DNA of 64,000 nucleotides from Hyphomicrobiales bacterium (GTDB lineage Bacteria; Pseudomonadota; Alphaproteobacteria; Rhizobiales; Rhizobiaceae): the NCBI GenBank assembly GCA_900472575.1, contig UCIV01000017.1:62001-126000 (forward strand), read 5' to 3'. This document shows, piece by piece, positions 9,845-18,866 of this stretch. The notes beneath the pieces are model-generated. The model did no database searches, was not told the origin of the DNA, and worked only from the letters and a program-made list of their open reading frames with translations. Positions within the stretch are counted from its first letter, which is position 1. The number at the start of each line of letters is the position of its first letter. The position numbers were made by a program, and so were the translations under genes.

Positions 9845-10456
9845 TCAGGCCGAAGCCAGCTCCGCACGATGCAGCATTGCCCACTGCAATGCGATGATCG
9901 TCTTGGCATCGGTGATTTCGCCGGTGGCGATCATCCGGTAGGCGTCGTCGAGGCCCAGGGTTACAACCTCGATATCCTCTGCCTCGCCTTCAATGCCACC
10001 GCCGAGACCGGTTTTATTGTCGGCATCGATGCTGGCGACGAAGAGCGACAGCTTTTCCGTCAGAGCGCCGGGGCTCGCGTGAACGTCGCAAATATAGCGC
10101 GCCTTCTCTATGCTGAAGCCGGTCTCTTCCATCGCCTCGCGAACTACGGCTTCGGCCGGAATTTCACCATCGTCAACGAGACCAGCAGGTATCTCCAGCA
10201 TAAAAGCCGGGTCGCCATTGGCGAAGGCACCGGAGCGGAACTGGCGCACAAGAACGATGGTATCATCGGCTGGATTGTGCAGAAGAATGGCGGCAGCGCT
10301 GCCGTGATCGTGGACTTCGCGAGAGACAGTGACCACACTCCCATCCCGCATCTGCTGCTCGAAAGTGAGCATCTCCAACGTCACAAATCCCTTCCACAGG
10401 GTCTTTCTAGATACGAGGCGCACGCGGTCCGCTTCGGAAGTGTCGATGTCGATCAT
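9845..10456 (-). CDS. Nudix hydrolase (ADP-ribose / GDP-mannose pyrophosphatase type)
   Basis: A 203-residue Nudix protein with an intact Nudix box, GLVDDGEIPAEAVVREAMEE followed by TGF, fitting GX5EX7REUXEEXGU exactly. The N-terminal domain (VRLVSRKTLWKGFVTLEM) and the VRQFRSGAF segment fit the NudF/NudK branch that hydrolyses nucleotide sugars such as ADP-ribose or GDP-mannose; which one cannot be told by eye. The ATG at 10456 has AGGA 6 bases upstream; the frame extends further into the neighbouring gene without a site. It lies 40 bases downstream of the molybdopterin oxidoreductase gene. Confidence 0.87.
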   Translation of the reverse strand: MIDIDTSEADRVRLVSRKTLWKGFVTLEMLTFEQQMRDGSVVTVSREVHDHGSAAAILLHNPADDTIVLVRQFRSGAFANGDPAFMLEIPAGLVDDGEIPAEAVVREAMEETGFSIEKARYICDVHASPGALTEKLSLFVASIDADNKTGLGGGIEGEAEDIEVVTLGLDDAYRMIATGEITDAKTIIALQWAMLHRAELASA

Positions 10457-10496
10457 GTCCGTTCCTGTACTTCTGATTCCCGTCGATGATGCAGGA

Positions 10497-12629
10497 TCAG
10501 CTCTTGCGGAGCCAGACCTTGTTGTCGTGGACGGCAGCGCCACCGAATGGGGCAACGGGATCGGCACCCGTCAGAACGTTGATCCCCTCGCCGTCGAGAT
10601 GCGCGTCGTTGGGCCATAGCCCTTCGGCGATCAGTACGCCCGGCTTTGCGCCCGGCACCAGCTTGGCATGAAGGCGGATTTCGCCCCGGCGATTACCAAG
10701 ACAGACGATATCGCCATCGATAACGCCGAGACGTCCTGCATCGCTCGGTTCGATCATCACCTCCGGCCGGCCTTCCTTCTGTATCGAGCTTTTCGTCTCG
10801 GCAAAGCTGGAATTGAGGAAGCTGCGCGACGGAGAGGTTGCCAGCCGGAACGGATGTTCGGCATCGACCGTCTCGATCACCGCGACATGATCCGGAAAGC
10901 GCGGCAGTTCCGCATGCGGGCCAAGCGGACCGACGTTATCCGGCGTGCGATCGGGGGACGGGCCGTTTATCCAATCCGGCGAGAAGCGGAACTTTCCATC
11001 CGGATATCCAAAGCCCTTGATGTAGTGGGCAGTGTCGAAATCCGGCTGGGCATCAATCCACTTGTCGGCCTTCAGGTCGTCATAGGAGCCCCATCCGCTA
11101 TCGGCCAGAATGCGGTCGATATGGCTGCGCTCGTCCTTACCGAAACCGGCGTAGTGATCGACGCCGAGACGCTTTGCCAGTTCCTCGATGACGAAGAGAT
11201 TGGTACGAACGGTCGATGGCGGCTCGACCAGCTTGGGGCCGAGCAGGATATGCTGCTGGCCGCCGGCGCGATATAGATCGTCATGTTCGAGGAACATGGT
11301 CGCCGGCAGCACGATATCGGCCATTTTGGCCGTATCGGTCATGAACTGTTCGTGCACGGCGGTGAACAGGTCGTCGCGTGCAAAGCCCTGTTTTACCAGA
11401 CGCTGTTCCGGCGCGATGTTCATCGGATTGGTGTTCTGGATCAGAAGCGCCGTCACCGGGCCGCGATGGCGAAGGGCCACCGGATCTCCGGTCAGCACGC
11501 GGCCGATCTGCGACTGGTCGAGCATGCGGATCTCGGGGTCCATATAGGCCGTGCCCATCAGCTCGGACTTGTTCAGCCGAAAGATCTCGCCATTGTTGTG
11601 GAAAGCGCCGCCGCCTTCGTATTGCCAAGAGCCGAGAACGGTCGCGACGGAAAGTGCGGCATGCATGGCCGCCGTGCCGTTGCGCTGGCGGGAAAAACCG
11701 TAGCCGAGGCGGAAGAAGGTTTTCTTCGTCGTGCCAATCAGACGAGCGAAATCCTCGATCTCTTCGACAGAAAGGCCCGTAATTTCAGAGGCCCATTGCG
11801 GCGTGCGAGATTTCAGGTGCGCTTCGAGGCCTGCCGGGTCATCGGCATATTTCGCCATATATTCGCGGTCGGCATAACCGTCGCGGAAAGCGATATGCAT
11901 GAGGGCACAGGCGAGCGCAGCATCGGTGCCGGGGCGCAGGACGATCTTCACGTCCGCCTGTTTCATCGTCGGGTTATCGTAGATGTCGACGACGACGATT
12001 TTCGCGCCGCGTTCCTTGCGGGCCTTCACCGCATGGGTCATCACATTGACTTGGGTTGCGACCGCATTGGTGCCCCAGATGACGACGCAATCGGACTTGG
12101 CCATCTCGCGCGGATCAGGGCCGCGCAGTGCGCCTGTACCCATCACATAACCGGTCCAGGCCATATTGGTGCAGATCGTGCCCATGAAGCCAGAATACTT
12201 CTTCGCATGGCGCAGACGCTCGATGCTGTCACGCTGTACCTGCCCCATTGTGCCTGCGTAAAAATACGGCCACACGGCTTCGGACCCGTGCTTGGCTTCA
12301 GCCTTGATGAATGCGTCGGCGATCTCGTCGAGCGCAGCCTGCCAGGACAGCTCCTGCCAGTTGCCGTCGCCCTTCGCCCCTTTGCGGCGCTGCGGCACCA
12401 TGAGACGGCCCGGATGATAGATGCGCTCGGAATAGCGCGCGACCTTGGCGCAGATGACGCCAGCCGTATAGGTGTTGTCTGACGACCCGCGCACGCGACC
12501 GATCCTGCCGTCCTCGGTCAGGTCGACATCCAGCGCGCAGGCGCTCGGACAGTCGTGCGGACAGACGGTATGGCCGACTGAATTGTGGCCGGGCTTGCTT
12601 TTGGCAGAGATGGGGGTCGCGATGTTCAT
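10497..12629 (-). CDS. Molybdopterin-dependent oxidoreductase (BisC/COG0243 type)
   Basis: A 710-residue protein of the DMSO-reductase superfamily. The N-terminal CPHDCPSACALDVDL and a further Cys in GVICAKVARY form a [4Fe-4S] cluster site. Cofactor-binding segments include IWGTNAVATQVN, LIQNTNPMNIAPE and the C-terminal DGDIVCLGNRRGEI domain. The Mo ligand may be the Cys in GTICTNMAW, but this is not certain. There is no Tat signal, so it is probably cytoplasmic, and the substrate is unknown. I prefer the ATG at 12629 to a GTG at 12704; neither has a strong ribosome site. The gene diverges from rlmJ; moaD and moaE for cofactor synthesis are about 9 kb away. Confidence 0.86.
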   Translation of the reverse strand: MNIATPISAKSKPGHNSVGHTVCPHDCPSACALDVDLTEDGRIGRVRGSSDNTYTAGVICAKVARYSERIYHPGRLMVPQRRKGAKGDGNWQELSWQAALDEIADAFIKAEAKHGSEAVWPYFYAGTMGQVQRDSIERLRHAKKYSGFMGTICTNMAWTGYVMGTGALRGPDPREMAKSDCVVIWGTNAVATQVNVMTHAVKARKERGAKIVVVDIYDNPTMKQADVKIVLRPGTDAALACALMHIAFRDGYADREYMAKYADDPAGLEAHLKSRTPQWASEITGLSVEEIEDFARLIGTTKKTFFRLGYGFSRQRNGTAAMHAALSVATVLGSWQYEGGGAFHNNGEIFRLNKSELMGTAYMDPEIRMLDQSQIGRVLTGDPVALRHRGPVTALLIQNTNPMNIAPEQRLVKQGFARDDLFTAVHEQFMTDTAKMADIVLPATMFLEHDDLYRAGGQQHILLGPKLVEPPSTVRTNLFVIEELAKRLGVDHYAGFGKDERSHIDRILADSGWGSYDDLKADKWIDAQPDFDTAHYIKGFGYPDGKFRFSPDWINGPSPDRTPDNVGPLGPHAELPRFPDHVAVIETVDAEHPFRLATSPSRSFLNSSFAETKSSIQKEGRPEVMIEPSDAGRLGVIDGDIVCLGNRRGEIRLHAKLVPGAKPGVLIAEGLWPNDAHLDGEGINVLTGADPVAPFGGAAVHDNKVWLRKS

Positions 12630-12712
12630 GGGTTTTCTATATTGCAAGCTGAGGCGCGCCAAAAGCGCGATTTGGCAGCCATCAATTTTATTCAAGCGAG
12701 ACACAAGCCCAG

Positions 12713-13582
12713 ATGAACTACCGGCATATCTATCACGCGGGCAATTTTGCCGATGTTCTCAAGCACGCCGTTCTGGCGCGGCTGGTTCGTTACCAGCAGA
12801 AGAAGGACAAGGCGTTTCGCGTGCTCGATACCCATGCCGGCATCGGGCTTTACGATCTGTCGTCGGAAGAAGCGCAGAAGACCGGTGAATGGGTGGACGG
12901 GATCGGTCGGCTGATGGAGGCAGAGCTTCCTGCAGATGTAGCCGAAATCCTCGAACCCTATTTTGCCGCGATCCGGGAATTGAACCCCAATGGCGGCATC
13001 AAGCTTTATCCCGGCTCGCCAAAACTTGCCCGCATGCTGTTTCGCCCGCAGGACCGGCTTTCGGCGATGGAACTGCATCCCGAAGACTATAACCGCCTAC
13101 ACAATCTGTTCGAGGGTGATTTCCAGGTTCGCGTGACCGAACTCGATGGCTGGCTGGCGCTCGGCGCGCATCTGCCGCCTAAGGAAAAGCGCGGCATCGT
13201 TCTGGTCGATCCGCCCTTCGAGGAAGCGGGCGAATACGAGCGACTGGCGAAGGGACTGGCGACCGCCTATCGGCGTTTCTCTGGTGGCACCTATTGTCTC
13301 TGGTACCCGATCAAGAAGGGCGCGCCGATCAAATCCTTCCATGAGGAGCTTCAGGCGCTGGAAATCCCTAAAATGCTCTGCGCCGAACTTTCGGTGAAAA
13401 GCGATCGCGAAACGACCGGGCTTTCCGGCACCGGTCTCATCATCGTCAACCCGCCCTTCACGCTGAAGGACGAACTGCATGCGCTACTGCCGGTACTCAA
13501 AACCGTACTTGGTCAGGATCGTTTTGCCTCGCAACGCGCCTTCTGGCTGCGTGGCGAAGAGGGCGGACGCGGCGAGGAATAA
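12713..13582 (+). CDS. rlmJ: 23S rRNA (adenine-2030-N6)-methyltransferase
   Basis: RlmJ family (YhiR), which methylates A2030 of 23S rRNA using SAM. The N-terminal MNYRHIYHAGNFADVLKH is the family hallmark. FRVLDTHAGIGLYDL is the SAM-binding motif I, and VDPPFEE is the catalytic (D/N)PPY/F motif of N6-adenine methyltransferases. At 289 residues it is of normal length. It reads away from the oxidoreductase gene and ends 15 bases before the converging membrane-protein gene. Confidence 0.94.
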   Translation: MNYRHIYHAGNFADVLKHAVLARLVRYQQKKDKAFRVLDTHAGIGLYDLSSEEAQKTGEWVDGIGRLMEAELPADVAEILEPYFAAIRELNPNGGIKLYPGSPKLARMLFRPQDRLSAMELHPEDYNRLHNLFEGDFQVRVTELDGWLALGAHLPPKEKRGIVLVDPPFEEAGEYERLAKGLATAYRRFSGGTYCLWYPIKKGAPIKSFHEELQALEIPKMLCAELSVKSDRETTGLSGTGLIIVNPPFTLKDELHALLPVLKTVLGQDRFASQRAFWLRGEEGGRGEE

Positions 13583-13597
13583 TCGCCCAGAAGCTCT

Positions 13598-14581
13598 CTA
13601 AGCCTTTTCCTGATGCTTGGCCCGCTGGATATCCAGCGGCTCATCGCGGCGAAACTGCGAGCGCTCGAAAACGAAGATCACCACCAGCGCCATGACGAAG
13701 GGGATGATCAGGTAGAAGAGCCTGAAGACAAGCAGTGCCGCGATGACATCGGCCGGATTCATGTCCGGCAGGCCCATGACGAAGACCAGTTCCAGCACGC
13801 CGAGGCCGCCCGGTGCATGGGAAAGAAGGGCCGCGGAAAAGGACACGAGAAAAATTCCCAGTACGACCATGTATCCGGGATTTCCGACCTCCGGCAGGGC
13901 AAAATAGATGATCCCGGCAGCTCCGATCAGCTCGATCGGCGCGATCAGAAGCTGCGGCAACACGACCCGTGGTGCGGGATAGACGATATTGACCGTCCCC
14001 AGTTTCGACAGCCGGAGTGTCAACGGCTTCAGCTTCATGAAGCTGGCGACGACGTATAGACCGATCAACACCAGCAGCAGATAGCCCAGCGCAGCCGAAG
14101 CTTCGACCGGGATCAGGTCACCGAACCGCGCAATCACTTCAGGCTCGATGACAAGAATGATGCCGATCAGCATCAGCGTTCCGAGAATGAAGGTGAAGGA
14201 ACACATGGCGATAAGGACGCCGATTTCCGCCGGTGTCATGCCCCTCGTCGAATAGGCGCGGTAGCGGACAACGGCACCGGAAACGACGGAGGCGCCAATA
14301 TTATGCGACAATGCGTAGGTGGTGAACGAACAGACGGTGATGAAAAACCAGTCGATTTTGCGCCCGAGATGCAAGAGGGCTATCCGGTCGTATCCCGCCA
14401 AAGCCCAGTAGGCGACAAGGCTTGAAGCCGCGGCCAGGCACCAGTGTGTCTTGGGAATTGCCGCAAGGCTTACCCACAGATCATCGAGCGAAAGCCCCCT
14501 CAATTCCTTGTAGAGAAGCCACGCCGAAAGCGCTATCGTCAGGCCGCCAACGGCAGGCCACAGGTATTTCTTGAATGTCAT
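13598..14581 (-). CDS. Flippase-like membrane protein (YbhN/UPF0104 family)
   Basis: A 327-residue protein of the lysylphosphatidylglycerol-synthase transmembrane/flippase-like family. Several hydrophobic helices are seen, along with the family segments YALSHNIGASVVSGAVVRYR and SHAPGGLGVLELVFVMG. The tail is short and charged (RSQFRRDEPLDIQRAKHQ). There is no C-terminal acetyltransferase-like synthase domain as in MprF, so it is the membrane part only. Substrate unknown; a lipid or lipid-linked precursor is an inference from the family. It diverges from the RNase T2 gene across about 130 bases. Confidence 0.83.
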   Translation of the reverse strand: MTFKKYLWPAVGGLTIALSAWLLYKELRGLSLDDLWVSLAAIPKTHWCLAAASSLVAYWALAGYDRIALLHLGRKIDWFFITVCSFTTYALSHNIGASVVSGAVVRYRAYSTRGMTPAEIGVLIAMCSFTFILGTLMLIGIILVIEPEVIARFGDLIPVEASAALGYLLLVLIGLYVVASFMKLKPLTLRLSKLGTVNIVYPAPRVVLPQLLIAPIELIGAAGIIYFALPEVGNPGYMVVLGIFLVSFSAALLSHAPGGLGVLELVFVMGLPDMNPADVIAALLVFRLFYLIIPFVMALVVIFVFERSQFRRDEPLDIQRAKHQEKA

Positions 14582-14715
14582 TCAGCTGTTTCGCTCTTTG
14601 CTCCCCACCTCGATCACTGCACGCAGCCATCAGCGAATTTGCACTCTATTCGCTTGGACACTGAACATTCAACAATTACAACGCTCTCGTGTTCCAATGG
14701 TGAGGATTCGTGATC

Positions 14716-15414
14716 ATGATGAAGAAATCGTCGGCTCTCCGCGAGGTCCTTTTTGCCGCAGCGATCATGCTCGCAACCGCGGTTTCGGCATTGTCCCCGG
14801 TCAATGCGCAGGAACGTCGCCAGGATCGGCAGCCGGACCGCGCCGGGAATTTCGATTTCTACGTGCTCTCGCTCTCATGGTCTCCGACCTTCTGCGCCAC
14901 TGCCAAGGGCGGTCGCAACGACCAGCAATGCGGCATCGACAAACGGTTCCGCTTCGTCGTGCATGGCCTGTGGCCACAATATGAAAAGGGTTATCCGGAC
15001 TTTTGCCGAACCTCCGAGCCTGAACGGGTACCGCGTACGGTTGGCGAAAAGATGTTCGACATCATGCCATCGATGGGACTTGTCGGCCATCAGTGGCGAA
15101 AGCACGGCAGCTGCTCCGGGCTGAATCAGGAGACCTATTTCGACAAGGTCCGCCAGGCTTATGAGCGTGTCGCGATTCCTGCCGACCTGACCCGCGGCGA
15201 CCGGCCGCTCAACCTTTCCGCGGACGAAATCGAACAAAAGTTCCTCAGCGCCAATCCCGGCATCAGTCACCGCGGCATCGCCGCGAGCTGTGAGGGACGC
15301 CAGTTGGAAGAAATCCGCATCTGCCTCACCAAGGATCTCGCATTCCGCGACTGTGCCGAAGTCGACCGCCGAGGCTGCACGATCAGCCAGGTCACCCTTC
15401 CGCCAGCCCGCTGA
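14716..15414 (+). CDS. Secreted ribonuclease T2 family protein
   Basis: A periplasmic or secreted acid RNase of the T2 family. A signal peptide (MMKKSSALREVLFAAAIML... ending near SPVNAQ) is followed by the T2 fold. Active-site block I is HGLWPQ (His about residue 83), and block II is HQWRKHGSC (about residues 125-133). In most T2 enzymes block II reads HEWxKHG; here the catalytic Glu position is Gln. Several Cys residues (FCAT, QQCG, DFCR, GSCSG, RICL, DCAE) suggest disulfides. The frame allows a GTG at 14710, but the ATG at 14716 gives the cleaner signal peptide. A GST gene follows 21 bases on. Confidence 0.88.
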   Translation: MMKKSSALREVLFAAAIMLATAVSALSPVNAQERRQDRQPDRAGNFDFYVLSLSWSPTFCATAKGGRNDQQCGIDKRFRFVVHGLWPQYEKGYPDFCRTSEPERVPRTVGEKMFDIMPSMGLVGHQWRKHGSCSGLNQETYFDKVRQAYERVAIPADLTRGDRPLNLSADEIEQKFLSANPGISHRGIAASCEGRQLEEIRICLTKDLAFRDCAEVDRRGCTISQVTLPPAR

Positions 15415-15435
15415 CATTTCAAAGAGGAAAGCCTG

Positions 15436-16032
15436 ATGAAAATTCTATATTCCCCAGCATCCCCCTACTCGGCCAAGTGCCGCATGGCGGCGCGCCACCT
15501 CGGTATCGAACTGACAGAGGTGAAGACCGATACCAATACTGCGCCGGCGGAACTGACGGACAACAATCCGCTGGGCAAAATCCCGGTACTGATCCGCGAC
15601 GGTGAAGCGCCGATCTATGACAGCGTCGCGATCATGCATTTTCTCGACCGCAAGTCGGGCGGCAAACTTTATCCAAAAAAGGATGAGAAGCGCACCGAAG
15701 CGGAAGTGCTCGAAGCGCTGTGCGACGGTGTGATGGACTGCCTTCTCTCGATTGTCTACGAGCGCCGTTTCCGCGGCGAGGAAAATGCCTATCAGCCGTG
15801 GATCGACAAGCAGTGGGCAAAGGTGGTCAAGTCGCTCGACCATCTGGAAAAGAACCTGCCGAAGACCGGCAAGAAACTGCATGGCGGCCATTTCGCGCTC
15901 GCCGCAATGATCGGTTATCTCGACCTGCGCTTTAACGGCCAATGGGCCGAAGGCCGCCCGGAACTCGCTTCCTGGCCGGATATCTTTGCCAAGAAGTTTT
16001 ATCATTATGCGGAGATGAAGGCTGCTGCATAG
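15436..16032 (+). CDS. Glutathione S-transferase family protein
   Basis: A 198-residue GST with an N-terminal thioredoxin-fold domain (MKILYSPASPYSAKCR, then NPLGKIPVLIRDGEAPIYDS, the cis-Pro and glutathione-binding SNAIL-type region) and a helical C-terminal domain. The likely activating residue is Ser in SPASPYS. GAGGAAA precedes the ATG. It lies 21 bases after the RNase T2 gene and is probably co-transcribed with it, though no functional link is evident. Substrate unknown. Confidence 0.87.
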   Translation: MKILYSPASPYSAKCRMAARHLGIELTEVKTDTNTAPAELTDNNPLGKIPVLIRDGEAPIYDSVAIMHFLDRKSGGKLYPKKDEKRTEAEVLEALCDGVMDCLLSIVYERRFRGEENAYQPWIDKQWAKVVKSLDHLEKNLPKTGKKLHGGHFALAAMIGYLDLRFNGQWAEGRPELASWPDIFAKKFYHYAEMKAAA

Positions 16033-16071
16033 GCCTGGCCCGGACATTGCTTTTCAATGCATCGGAAACGA

Positions 16072-16104
16072 TCAAGGGGGCCGCTCAGGCCCCTTGAAAT
16101 TTTG
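16072..16104 (+). terminator. Hairpin terminator after GST gene
   Basis: AAGGGG-type and CCCCTT arms (16074-16095) extended by GCC/GGC inside form a strong GC hairpin, followed by AAATTTT. It lies about 40 bases after the GST stop and reads as an intrinsic terminator with a short T run. Confidence 0.6.
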
Positions 16105-16192
16105 ACTTCCGGCCCGGCCTGCAGCAACCGAATGTGCTTGCCATCCGAAGCAATCGGATCGACAACATGTCATCTAGAAAAAGGAGAAAAAG

Positions 16193-16321
16193 ATGGCCAA
16201 GGGTCAGGTGCGAAGCAACAAGGAAGTCCGGAAACCCAAAAAGGAGAAGGGCGCCGAGAATGTCGCGAAAACGCTCGGTTCTCAGGTGAAGAACTCCGAA
16301 AGCTCCATCACCAAAAAATAA
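16193..16321 (+). CDS. Small conserved basic protein, MAKGQ-x-RSNKE type (42 aa)
   Basis: A 42-residue reading frame beginning MAKGQVRSNKEVRKPKKEKG and ending in a Lys-rich tail (SSITKK). It has an excellent ribosome site, AAGGAG at 16181-16186, 6 bases before the ATG. Small Lys/Arg-rich proteins starting MAKGQ..RSN are familiar as hypothetical proteins in many proteobacteria, so I believe it is real. There is no membrane segment or signal peptide; a nucleic-acid or ribosome association would fit the charge but is a guess. It stands alone between two hairpin-bounded genes. Confidence 0.7.
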   Translation: MAKGQVRSNKEVRKPKKEKGAENVAKTLGSQVKNSESSITKK

Positions 16322-16583
16322 CACAAGCCACCGGACGGTGGCCCGCGACATTGGCGACGACGAGACTTGGCAGGATGACGTTGAAGCGTCTCCGGCAGAA
16401 GATGAATTTTATTGCTGAAGGGATGCTATCTCTCCCTGCAGGCACGAGCCGACAAGCCGATCGTTCAACTCCCGATATACTTAGACTTTCCTCCAATATG
16501 CCCAAGCACCTGAAATGCTTGCCCTCACCCCTCCCTCCGCTACTATGAGACGAACGGCGGGAGGCCGTGATGGAGGAAATCAG

Positions 16584-17573
16584 ATGACATTCACTGCATT
16601 GACGCGGCGTGCCGCGCTTGTTCTTGCCGGAACAGCACTTTCAGCGCTTTCGTTCGGCCATCAGGCGAATGCCCAGACCTTTCCCGACCGGACGATCACG
16701 CTGGTCGTGCCCTTCGCTGCCGGCGGCTCCACGGATGTGGTCGGCCGCGTGGTGGCGCAGAAGATGGGCGATATCCTCGGCCAGCAGGTGGTGGTCGAAA
16801 ACGTTGCCGGCGCAGGCGGCAATCTCGGTGCCGACCGCGTGGCCCGCGCAGACCCGGATGGCTACACGATCCTCATGGGCACCGTCGCAACACACGCCCT
16901 CAACCCCTTGATCCTGAAACAGAAACCGTACGATCCGGAAAAGGATTTCTCACCGGTTTCACTGCTCGTCATCGTGCCGAATGTGCTGGTCGTCAATCCG
17001 AAACTCGAAGTCAATTCCGTCGCGGAACTGATCGAGCTCCTGAAGAAGGACCCGGACAAATATTCCTACGCATCGTCGGGCAACGGCACGCCGCTGCATC
17101 TCTCCGGCGAGCTGTTCAACAGCATGGCTGGCGTGAAAATGCAGCACGTTCCCTACAAGGGTGCCGGCCCTGCGCTTAACGACCTTCTCGGCAACCAGAT
17201 CTCGATCATGTTCGACAACCTCCCCTCGTCCTCCAGCCATATCAAGGGCGGGACGCTGAAAGCGCTCGGCATCACGACGAAGGAACGCGCGCCCTCTTTC
17301 CCTGACGTGCCGACCGTGGCCGAGACCGTGCTAGGTTATGAAACCTACACTTGGAACGCCCTGTTCGCGCCCGCCGGTACGCCTCCGGAAGTGGTCGCCA
17401 AGCTCAACGAAGCCGCCAATACTGCGTTGAAAGACCCAGCAGTCGCCGGTCGGATGAAGGACTTTTCCGCCACGATCGTCGGCTCCACGCCGGAAGAACT
17501 CGGCAAGCATGTGACAGCCGAGCTTGCCAAATGGAGCCCGGTGGTCAAGGCCGCCAACATCCAGATGGACTGA
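16584..17573 (+). CDS. Tripartite tricarboxylate transporter substrate-binding protein (Bug/TctC)
   Basis: A 329-residue periplasmic binding protein of the Bug family. The signal peptide (TRRAALVLAGTALSALSFGHQANAQ) has a twin-arginine-like TRR start. The mature protein begins TFPDRTITLVVPFAAGGSTD, the family hallmark, and continues with GAGGNLGADRVARADPDGYT. ATG 16584 follows GGAGG with a 7-base gap; upstream extensions are not supported. No TctA/TctB membrane genes are present, so it is one of the orphan Bug proteins common in proteobacteria; the ligand is probably a carboxylate but is unknown. Confidence 0.9.
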   Translation: MTFTALTRRAALVLAGTALSALSFGHQANAQTFPDRTITLVVPFAAGGSTDVVGRVVAQKMGDILGQQVVVENVAGAGGNLGADRVARADPDGYTILMGTVATHALNPLILKQKPYDPEKDFSPVSLLVIVPNVLVVNPKLEVNSVAELIELLKKDPDKYSYASSGNGTPLHLSGELFNSMAGVKMQHVPYKGAGPALNDLLGNQISIMFDNLPSSSSHIKGGTLKALGITTKERAPSFPDVPTVAETVLGYETYTWNALFAPAGTPPEVVAKLNEAANTALKDPAVAGRMKDFSATIVGSTPEELGKHVTAELAKWSPVVKAANIQMD

Positions 17574-17590
17574 AGATTTTCGCATGCAAA

Positions 17591-17618
17591 AAGCCCGCGG
17601 CATTCACGCCGCGGGCTT
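17591..17618. terminator. Bidirectional intrinsic terminator
   Basis: A perfect 11-bp stem AAGCCCGCGGC (17591-17601) and GCCGCGGGCTT (17608-17618) with a 6-base loop lies between the converging Bug protein and outer-membrane protein genes. On the minus strand it is followed by TTTTT, making a classical terminator for the omp gene; it can also end the plus-strand transcript. Confidence 0.82.
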
Positions 17619-17646
17619 CCCCAGCCTGTTTAGGCTATAGGTCCGA

Positions 17647-18285
17647 TTAGAACTTCACGCCGATACCGACCTTGACGCTGTGATCGTCATAGCCCTTCGA
17701 GAAGGAGCCGCTATCGAGATTGTAGTCCTTGGAACCGTAGTCGGTGTAACGGTATTCGAGACGGGCCGTGATGTTGCTGGTGACGAAGGCTTCAGCACCT
17801 GCACCGACCGTGTAACCAACGGCAGTCTTGCTTTCCGACGAGGTTGCGTCAGACAGCTTGTTGTCCTGGATGGCGACACCGGCCGTACCGTAGATCAGGA
17901 AGGGGTTCATGTCGTAACCGACGCGACCGCGCAGCGAGCCATTCCAGCCAGCCTTGCCTTCGAGATCCGGATAAGTGCCGTCCTTTTCGCCGTTGTAGGC
18001 GACATCGCCTTCAACACCGTAGACGATCTGGCCGCTCTGCCAGTTGTAACCGGTATAGAGACCGCCACCAAGCTTGCCATCACGATCGCCAGCCCCGAAA
18101 CGACCCCAGTCGTAGGCACCAGTTGCACCGAGGTAGTAACCCTGCCAGTTACCGACAGCCGGAGCCGGCTCGTCAACGGCGACCGGCGCCTGCGGGACCT
18201 GATCTACAGCGTCAGCAGCATTGGCCGCGGAAATTGCGATGAAGCTGGTAGCCGAGGCCATCAGAGTTGCGATGAGAATACGCAT
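17647..18285 (-). CDS. Outer-membrane beta-barrel protein (Omp25/Omp31-like)
   Basis: A 212-residue outer-membrane porin-like protein. The signal peptide ends at ISAANA, followed by a Pro/Ala-rich linker (VPQAPVAVDEPAPAV) and then NWQGYYLGATGAYDWG. The rest shows alternating beta strands with YTGYNWQ, YGVEGDVAY and a terminal Phe (KVGIGVKF), the outer-membrane insertion signature. This matches the 8-stranded Omp25/Omp31/RopB family of Rhizobiales. A strong AAAGGAG precedes the ATG. It has its own terminator downstream and an unusually long AT-rich upstream region. Confidence 0.88.
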   Translation of the reverse strand: MRILIATLMASATSFIAISAANAADAVDQVPQAPVAVDEPAPAVGNWQGYYLGATGAYDWGRFGAGDRDGKLGGGLYTGYNWQSGQIVYGVEGDVAYNGEKDGTYPDLEGKAGWNGSLRGRVGYDMNPFLIYGTAGVAIQDNKLSDATSSESKTAVGYTVGAGAEAFVTSNITARLEYRYTDYGSKDYNLDSGSFSKGYDDHSVKVGIGVKF

Positions 18286-18866
18286 ACATTTTCTCCTTTT
18301 AATGCTGCCGGGAAGGCGTCACATCAACATTGTTGGCGACAGCTTTGTTCCCTGCTCGCTGAGGAGAAATTTGGAGTGCAATTGAGGAAATGAGAGAGCC
18401 GAATTGTGAATTGTTTGCGGCAGACAGAAGGCTAAATCTTGATGTTGCATCACTGCAACATGTATTTCATTAACCTTAATACAATACTAATTCGTTGATT
18501 AACTGTTTTACATTTCTTTCTTATTTCTTAACAAGCGAAAATATCCAAGTCAATACACACGATATTTGATGACAATCATCAAGCTGCACCCAAGATGTGC
18601 CTGTTGTTCGAGTTTAGACCAAACAGATCACATCTCGGCTCCTCCCGTTTATGCTTCGAAATACCTGTCTATGCATACCGCTCCCGACCTCACACCGGCA
18701 CGACCGTCCGAATGCCGCCGCATTTCGTCAACGGCCGCGATTGAGGCGCAACAACCGTGCCTGCTTCCAAACAGCTTCACCGGACACTATCTGTGAGAGC
18801 AGAAATCGACTTCGATTCGAGATATGGCGAGCCCGGCGCCTGCGCGCGACGTGGCGGAGATATGTA
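18286..18866. other. Long divergent intergenic region, AT-rich in the middle
   Basis: This 580-base gap separates the leftward omp gene from uvrC. The stretch 18400-18640 is clearly more AT-rich than its surroundings. It includes a perfect 8-bp inverted repeat ATGTTGCA/TGCAACAT with a 4-base spacer (18442-18461), and TTAA-rich sequence around 18470-18530 that only loosely resembles CtrA sites. The uvrC frame extends back into it, but without a ribosome site. Promoters for both genes must lie here; I cannot place them confidently. Confidence 0.5.
18442..18461. repeat. Perfect 8-bp inverted repeat in omp/uvrC region
   Basis: ATGTTGCA, spacer TCAC, TGCAACAT. Its position about 160 bases upstream of the omp start and 400 upstream of uvrC, in AT-rich DNA, fits an operator for the omp gene, but no regulator is known from this window. 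Confidence 0.4.

Noticed and set aside
11283-12482. A 399-codon plus-strand frame opposite the molybdopterin oxidoreductase
   Set aside because: Antisense shadow of a gene with clear cofactor motifs.
18466-18535. TTAA-rich stretch considered as a CtrA-binding site
   Set aside because: No TTAA-N7-TTAA match; the best is TTAA-N7-CTAA in generally AT-rich DNA.
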